A stretch of DNA of 64,000 bases, from contig NZ_JAFBCK010000001.1 of assembly GCF_016907695.1 (NCBI RefSeq), positions 5,692,001 to 5,756,000 on the forward strand, written 5' to 3'. Origin of the DNA: Actinokineospora baliensis. GTDB lineage: Bacteria > Actinomycetota > Actinomycetes > Mycobacteriales > Pseudonocardiaceae. Positions 59,049 through 64,000 of the stretch are shown piece by piece; the stretch's first letter is position 1; the number at the start of each line of letters is the position of its first letter. A program made the translations under genes and the position numbers. The notes beneath the pieces are model-generated. The model searched no databases and was not told the DNA's origin. It was given only the letters and a program-made list of their open reading frames with translations.

Positions 59049-61925
59049 CTAGTTGGGGAAGATGAACCAGTAGAACGTGGCGCTCGCCTTGGCCCCGGAG
59101 CTGTCGGTCACCGTCACCGTCGGGTGGTAGTTCGCCCAGGTGGTCGGCGCACCGGAGATCAACCCGGTGGTGGCGTTGATGCTCAGCCCGGCGGGCAGGC
59201 CGGTGGCGGTGAAGCGGTTGCCGCCCTTGCCGCCGCTGGCGTTGATCTGCAGGCTGACCGCCTTGCCCTTCACGCTGGTCTGCGTGTTGGGGTTGGCCAC
59301 GGTGAGCGGGGTGTTGCCGTCACCGGTGACGGTCAGGGTGTAGACCGTCGTGCGGGTCACCCCGGACCGCGTGCCGCTGACCGTGATCCGGTACTCACCG
59401 GCGGCCGTGGACGCGGACGTGCTGACCGAGAGGGTGGCGTTGCCGCCCACGCCGATCGTGGTGGGGTTGAACGAGGCCGTGGCCCCCGAGGGCAGCCCGC
59501 TGGCCGAGAGCGCGATGTCGCCGGTCGGCGGGTTCGGGGTGTCACCGATCTGCTGGTTGGCCCAGTCGCCCATGACGCCCCACAGCTTGCCGTGGGCGTT
59601 GTAGGACGCGCAGTCGGTGCGCAGCCAGGAGAACACGCCCCAGATCTTGCCGTTGAGGAAGTACGGGCCACCGGAGTCGCCCTGGCACAGGCCGGTGCTG
59701 CCGTTGCCGAACCCGTCGCAGAACATGTAGCGGGCGTCGAACTGCGAGTTGATGTTCGCGCAGTTCTGGTCGGCCACCGTCGGCAGCACGGTCTCGCGCA
59801 GCAGCGCGTTCTTGTTGGCGTCGTTGGCGTCGGTCTTGCCGTAGCCGATCGCGGTGCCCTTGCTGCCCAGCGGCAGGCTGTCACCGGACTTGGCGATCGC
59901 CGGGAACTGGTAGCCCGCCGGGACCGGGATGTCGGACTTGGTGAAGATGACCGCGACGTCGAAGCCGGTGCGCCACCCGTCGTTGGCGTCGTAGTTGGGG
60001 TGGGTGCGGTACTCCTCGATCTCGACGCGGGTACCGGTGTTGGTGGCGTTGAGGTCGTCGCGCCCGTAGATCAGGTACTTCGGGTCGCCCTGGGAGAACT
60101 TGCAGTGCGCGGCGATCAGCACGGCCCGCTTGGCCACGACCGACCCGGTGCAGGACTGCTCCTGCGGCCGGACGCCGCCGGTGCGGTGCTGGGAGATGAT
60201 GAACGGGTACTTGGCGACCGTGGTCGGGCTCCCGTTCACCACGCCGGGTCCGGCCGCGGTGCCGGAGGTGCCGTCGGTGAGGCCGTCGTTGCGGTTGCCG
60301 CCGACCGCGGTGGCGCTGATGGTGGTCGACGCCGTCGAACCGGCCGCGACCGACCCGCTGCTCGGGCCGGCCGAGAGGCTGAAGTCGTTCGGGACAGTCC
60401 CGTTCACCGTCAGCGAGACGTCCGCGGTGTGCGTCGCGTCGGTGCTCTTGCCGGTCACGGTGACCTTGTAGGTGCCGGGGGTGGCGCTCGAGGACACCGA
60501 CAGGGTCAGCTTCGACGAGTTGCCCGCGGTCACCGAGGTCGGGTCGAGCGCCGCGGTGACGCCCGAGGGCAGACCGCTGGCCGACAGCGCCACGGTCTGG
60601 GCGGAGCCGCGCACGACCGAGGTGGAGATCGTGCTGGTCGCGGCCGCGCCCGGGTTGGCGTTGACCGAGGCCGGGCTCGCCGCGATCGCGAAGTCGTTGG
60701 CCGACGGCGGCGCGCTCGGGATGTAGAGCAACCGGTTGGGTGTGCCCGCCCGGATGTTGGTCATCTTGCCGGTGGTGGCGTTGTCGACGATCCACTTCTT
60801 CAGGTCCGCGGGCGTCGAGGACGGCGCCTCGGCCAACCGCAGCGCCAGCGCACCGGTCACGTGCGGGGCGGCCATCGAGGTGCCGGACTTCTGCCCGTAG
60901 GAGGTGTCCGAGGTGTTGACCGACGAGTCGATGTTGCTGCCCGGCGCGAAGACGTCCATGCAGGCGCCGTCGTTGGAGTCACCGGCGCGCTGGTCCGAGG
61001 AGGTCGAGTTGCCGGTGCGCACCCCGGTCTCGACCCGGCTGCCGGGGCCGTAGTCGCAGGAGTTGCCGCCGTTGTTGCCGGTGATCAGTCCCCATTGGAC
61101 ACCCGCGGCGATCGACCCCTTGATGGCGTCGACACCGATGGTGGGGTCGTCGGCGTAGACGCTCATGTTGGCCACCGCGGGCTTGACCGCGTTCTTGGCC
61201 AGCCACTCGGCCGCGACGACGATGTCGGTGTCCTTGCCGGACGACTGGCAGCCCAGGATGCGGACCGCCCACAGGTTCGCCTTCTTCGCCACACCACGGG
61301 TCTTGCCGCCGACGATGCCCGCCACGTGCGTGCCGTGACCCGCCTTGGCCGAGTCGCAGTCGTTGCCGTTGGTGGGCGGCTGCACGAAGTCCGCGGCGAA
61401 CTTGGCGCGGCCCTCGAACTCGGTGTGCGTGTAGCGGATGCCGGTGTCGACGATGTAGACGTTGACCCCCGCGCCCGCGGTGTCGGAGTAGGTGTACTTC
61501 TTGTCCAGCGGCAGGTCCCGCTGGTCGACGCGGTCGAGGCCCCAGTTGGCCGGGTTGGTCTGGGTCTCGGCGGCGTAGGAGGTGCCGGACTGGGTGACCG
61601 ACTCGACCTCCGGGCTGGCGGCAAGGCGGCGGGCCGCGGCGCTGTCGAGGTTCTCCGCGACGTAACCGCGCATGACCCGGTCGAGCACGTGGGTCGCGGT
61701 ACCGCCGAAGCGCTCGGTCAGCGCCTGCGCGCGACTACCCGACGACGCGGCACCGGCGTAGTCCTTCAGCTTGACCAAGTACACCCCCGGGACGGGGTTC
61801 TTGGCCGCCACCCGAACCGCACCCTCCGGTTCAGCGGCGAAGGCCATCGGCGTGATCACCACCGCCGCGGCCACCGCGACCAGCGCCGTGGCGGCCGCCA
61901 GTAACGACTTCGGTTTGCAGGGCAT
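59049..61925 (-). CDS. Secreted double protease: subtilisin (S8) plus trypsin-like (S1) domains
   Basis: 958 aa. After a signal peptide (SLLAAATALVAVAAAVVITP) comes an I9-type propeptide (VYLVKLKDYAG...VMRGYVAENL). An S8 domain follows with Asp in VYIVDTGIRYTH, His in GHGTHVAGIVG and Ser in GTSMAAPHVTG. Two Ig-like repeats (near 420-600) lead to an S1 domain with AAHCKF, FDVAVIFT and CQGDSGGPYF. Two more Ig-like domains end the protein. Both catalytic triads look intact, so one chain should carry two proteases. ATG 61925 has AGAGGAG upstream. Each domain class is common in actinomycete exoproteases; both together in one chain is unusual. Confidence 0.9.
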   Translation of the reverse strand: MPCKPKSLLAAATALVAVAAAVVITPMAFAAEPEGAVRVAAKNPVPGVYLVKLKDYAGAASSGSRAQALTERFGGTATHVLDRVMRGYVAENLDSAAARRLAASPEVESVTQSGTSYAAETQTNPANWGLDRVDQRDLPLDKKYTYSDTAGAGVNVYIVDTGIRYTHTEFEGRAKFAADFVQPPTNGNDCDSAKAGHGTHVAGIVGGKTRGVAKKANLWAVRILGCQSSGKDTDIVVAAEWLAKNAVKPAVANMSVYADDPTIGVDAIKGSIAAGVQWGLITGNNGGNSCDYGPGSRVETGVRTGNSTSSDQRAGDSNDGACMDVFAPGSNIDSSVNTSDTSYGQKSGTSMAAPHVTGALALRLAEAPSSTPADLKKWIVDNATTGKMTNIRAGTPNRLLYIPSAPPSANDFAIAASPASVNANPGAAATSTISTSVVRGSAQTVALSASGLPSGVTAALDPTSVTAGNSSKLTLSVSSSATPGTYKVTVTGKSTDATHTADVSLTVNGTVPNDFSLSAGPSSGSVAAGSTASTTISATAVGGNRNDGLTDGTSGTAAGPGVVNGSPTTVAKYPFIISQHRTGGVRPQEQSCTGSVVAKRAVLIAAHCKFSQGDPKYLIYGRDDLNATNTGTRVEIEEYRTHPNYDANDGWRTGFDVAVIFTKSDIPVPAGYQFPAIAKSGDSLPLGSKGTAIGYGKTDANDANKNALLRETVLPTVADQNCANINSQFDARYMFCDGFGNGSTGLCQGDSGGPYFLNGKIWGVFSWLRTDCASYNAHGKLWGVMGDWANQQIGDTPNPPTGDIALSASGLPSGATASFNPTTIGVGGNATLSVSTSASTAAGEYRITVSGTRSGVTRTTVYTLTVTGDGNTPLTVANPNTQTSVKGKAVSLQINASGGKGGNRFTATGLPAGLSINATTGLISGAPTTWANYHPTVTVTDSSGAKASATFYWFIFPN

Positions 61926-62235
61926 TGCGTACTCCTCTTCGTGTGGAGCTTGGAATCCGGAAATTAGCCGGAAAGCCCAACCCACTTGAAGAGTTCTGTT
62001 CCCCGTCCCTGCCCCTTCGTTTTCCCGCTGCGGATCAGCAGGTCAGGACCACATTCCCGAAACAGATTTCCACCGGGAACAGCACCTGGGCCGAATCCGG
62101 TCATGGTGGGCGAAAAGTGGACAGGGCCACGACTACCGCCGGTATCGCCTACTTCCCCCATGGCGTGGTTCCCTTGCGCTGACCGGGTGGTGGTCGGGTT
62201 CGGGGCGGCTGCTACCGCGCGCGGGGCACAAGACT
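61926..62235. other. 310-bp divergent intergenic region
   Basis: It lies between the double protease (minus) and the NB-ARC regulator (plus), so both promoters should be here. The protease Shine-Dalgarno AGAGGAG sits at its left edge. No convincing -35/-10 pair, palindrome or small ORF stood out. Confidence 0.5.
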
Positions 62236-64000
62236 GTGCCGGTGGGAGCGCGCAACGAGATCAGCGGCGGCGTGACGGGTTCGGTGGTGCAGGCGACCAC
62301 GGTCCACCAGGTCGTGCTCGGCGGCGCCGCAGATCTGCCGCTGCCCCGCCAGGCGCCCGCCCGGGTTCGGGATTTCGTCGGCAGGGCACAGGAGTTGACC
62401 ACGCTCGACGGCCTCTTGGGCGACACGACGGTGGTCACCATCGACGGGACCGCTGGGGTCGGCAAGACGACCCTCGTGGTGTGGTGGGCGCACAGGGTCG
62501 AGGACCGGTTCCCCGATGGGACGCTGTTCGCAAACCTCCGCGGCCACGGGCCCAGCGACCCGCTACCGGCGGGGCTCGTGCTCTCGTCATTCCTCTACGC
62601 ACTGGGCATTCCGGACGATCGGATCCCGGCCGAGGTGGACACCCAGGTCGCCCTCTACCGCTCACTGCTGGCCGGGCGGCGGGTGCTCGTGCTGCTGGAC
62701 AACGCGGTGAGTCCGGAGCAGGTCCGCCCCCTGCTCCCGGTCACGCCGGGCTCGCTCGCGCTGGTGACGAGCAGGCGGGCCATGACCGGGCTGGTGGTCA
62801 CCGAGGCCGCGCGCCGGATCCCGCTCGGGTTGTTCACCGACGACGAGTCCGCGGCGTTCGTCCAGGGCATCGTCGGGACCAGGTCGGCGGAGCTGGTCCG
62901 GGCCTGTGCCCGGTTGCCGCTCGCGCTGCGGGTCGCGGCGACCCAACTGGCGTCCCGACCGGACCTGCGGGTCGCCGACGTCATCGCGGAGATCACCGCG
63001 CACCCGGACGAGGTGATCGGCTTCGGGGACGACCTCAGCGAGATCCGCACGGTCTTCACCTGGTCCTACACCTCGCTCCCCCCGCCTCTGGCGCGCACGT
63101 TCCGCAGGCTGGGCCTGCACCCCAACACCGAGGTCAGCGTCCCCGCGGTCGCGGCGCTCACCGGACTCTGTGCCGCACAAGCGAACCGGCACCTGGCCGC
63201 GTTGTCCGACCTGCACCTCGTCGAATCCATCGGATGCGACGAGTACCAGTTGCACGACCTCATGCACGCCTTCGCGGCGCACTGCGCGGAACGCGATGAG
63301 ACCGCTGAGGACCGCCGGGAGGCGACGATCGCAGTGCTCGCCTGGTACGCCAGAACCGCTTCCGCCGCTGACCGGATGATGTTCCCCGGCAACGCCTCCC
63401 TGGTGGTTCCGCTCGATGAGGTCGACGAACCCGCGGTGGTGCGCGAGGCGTACTTGTGGCTCAACTCCGAACTGGACGCGCTGCGGACCGCCCTGCGGCT
63501 CAGTGAGGAGCTCGGAACACACGAACTCACCATGGCGATCGCCGCCGCCATGCGGTTCCTGGGATTCGGGTCGCGGGCCGCGTTGCGGGTGCGCGCAGCG
63601 GCGGAAACCGCGGGTATCGCCGCCGCACGGGCTCGTGGCGCGACCGCGATCGAGATCGCGTTCCTCATCCGGCGAGGCGACACCCACCAGGACTTGGCGG
63701 CGTGGACCGATTCGGACGCCGACCACCGCAAGGCCTACGCACTGGCCGAACACCTGGGCGACGCGGTCCTGCGCGGTGAAGCGTTGTGCGCGCTCGGGCA
63801 CACAGCAATCCTCCAGGAGCGGTACGCCGATGCTGAACCGTTCTACCGGCAGGCCCTTCCGCTGCTGCGCGATGTCCGCGGCGGTTCGGTGGAAGCAGTC
63901 GTGCACACCAACCTCAGCATGATCACCAACAGCCTCGGCCGGTACGCGGAGGCCCTCGACCACGCGGCGCACGAGCTCGAGTTCCGGCTGGCCATCGGGT
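62236..64000 (+). CDS. NB-ARC/TPR regulatory protein, 3' end beyond window
   Basis: At least 588 aa, cut by the window edge. It opens with a beta-rich stretch (NEISGGVTGSVVQATTVHQVV) typical of actinobacterial STAND regulators. Next comes FVGRAQELTTLDGLL and an NB-ARC domain with Walker A TIDGTAGVGKTTL and Walker B RRVLVLLDNA. A winged-helix region (LPPPLARTFRRLGLHPN) follows and TPR-like helices begin near the end. No SARP DNA-binding domain is fused, so its output is unknown. GTG 62236 is the earliest sensible in-frame start. Such proteins act as signalling switches, often near secondary metabolism or defence genes. Confidence 0.82.
   Translation, partial: MPVGARNEISGGVTGSVVQATTVHQVVLGGAADLPLPRQAPARVRDFVGRAQELTTLDGLLGDTTVVTIDGTAGVGKTTLVVWWAHRVEDRFPDGTLFANLRGHGPSDPLPAGLVLSSFLYALGIPDDRIPAEVDTQVALYRSLLAGRRVLVLLDNAVSPEQVRPLLPVTPGSLALVTSRRAMTGLVVTEAARRIPLGLFTDDESAAFVQGIVGTRSAELVRACARLPLALRVAATQLASRPDLRVADVIAEITAHPDEVIGFGDDLSEIRTVFTWSYTSLPPPLARTFRRLGLHPNTEVSVPAVAALTGLCAAQANRHLAALSDLHLVESIGCDEYQLHDLMHAFAAHCAERDETAEDRREATIAVLAWYARTASAADRMMFPGNASLVVPLDEVDEPAVVREAYLWLNSELDALRTALRLSEELGTHELTMAIAAAMRFLGFGSRAALRVRAAAETAGIAAARARGATAIEIAFLIRRGDTHQDLAAWTDSDADHRKAYALAEHLGDAVLRGEALCALGHTAILQERYADAEPFYRQALPLLRDVRGGSVEAVVHTNLSMITNSLGRYAEALDHAAHELEFRLAIG

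Noticed and set aside
61986..63299. 437-aa plus-strand ORF over the NB-ARC gene
   Set aside because: Wrong frame: composition is Gly/Arg/Pro-rich with no motifs, while the frame starting at 62236 has FVGR, Walker A and Walker B in order.

Overview
The window is high-GC, densely coded DNA with GTG/TTG starts, ATGA/GTGA stop-start overlaps, SARP and LysR regulators and many secreted proteases, typical of a filamentous actinomycete. I would guess the Pseudonocardiales (Saccharothrix/Actinosynnema/Actinokineospora type); no rRNA or tRNA confirms this. Both ends cut through genes.

Layout. (1) 1-2.6 kb: tail of a membrane protein plus a TPR protein. (2) 2.7-7.7 kb: an arsenic/metal resistance island with an ArsR-phosphatase fusion, an aquaglyceroporin, arsC, a CmtR-like sensor with a cation transporter, a flavoprotein and an ArsR-acetyltransferase fusion. 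There is no ArsB or Acr3 pump. (3) 7.9-14.3 kb: a compact minus-strand locus that looks like an undescribed RiPP (ribosomal peptide natural product) system. A 29-residue peptide ending in DCWVCLMDA (11814-11903) is followed by a perfect 15-bp hairpin. It is flanked by a class V PLP enzyme, an MFS transporter, an 824-aa TPR-like protein and an M17 leucyl aminopeptidase. None of the standard RiPP enzymes (LanB/C/M, YcaO, radical SAM, lasso) is present.

(4) 14.5-49.7 kb: a subtilase, then a large polyketide locus. It has two type I PKS proteins of complementary composition: KS-AT-(dead KR)-ACP, and an AT-less KS-DH-ER-KR-ACP. It has a three-gene sulfation operon: cytosolic sulfotransferase, an APS kinase/PAP phosphatase fusion, and a secreted arylsulfotransferase. 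There are also an ABC exporter, a SARP regulator, a glycosyltransferase, and a PUFA-synthase-like iterative system: two giant proteins, a discrete ACP and a hydrolase. An SDR, an aldo/keto reductase lacking its catalytic tetrad and a LysR regulator complete it. The logic suggests a long reduced or polyene chain that is glycosylated and sulfated, possibly outside the membrane, as in liposidomycin/caprazamycin-type sulfate relays. The product is unknown to me.

(5) 49.8-64 kb: ordinary accessory genes. These are an FAD protein, a secreted chitinase, a PadR operon with tandem palindromes, a toroid-fold protein, a phosphotransferase next to a 140-bp inverted-repeat element, two regulators, a secreted subtilisin-trypsin double protease and the start of an NB-ARC regulator.

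All functional statements rest on reading motifs by eye. No database search was run, so residue positions for the large proteins are approximate.
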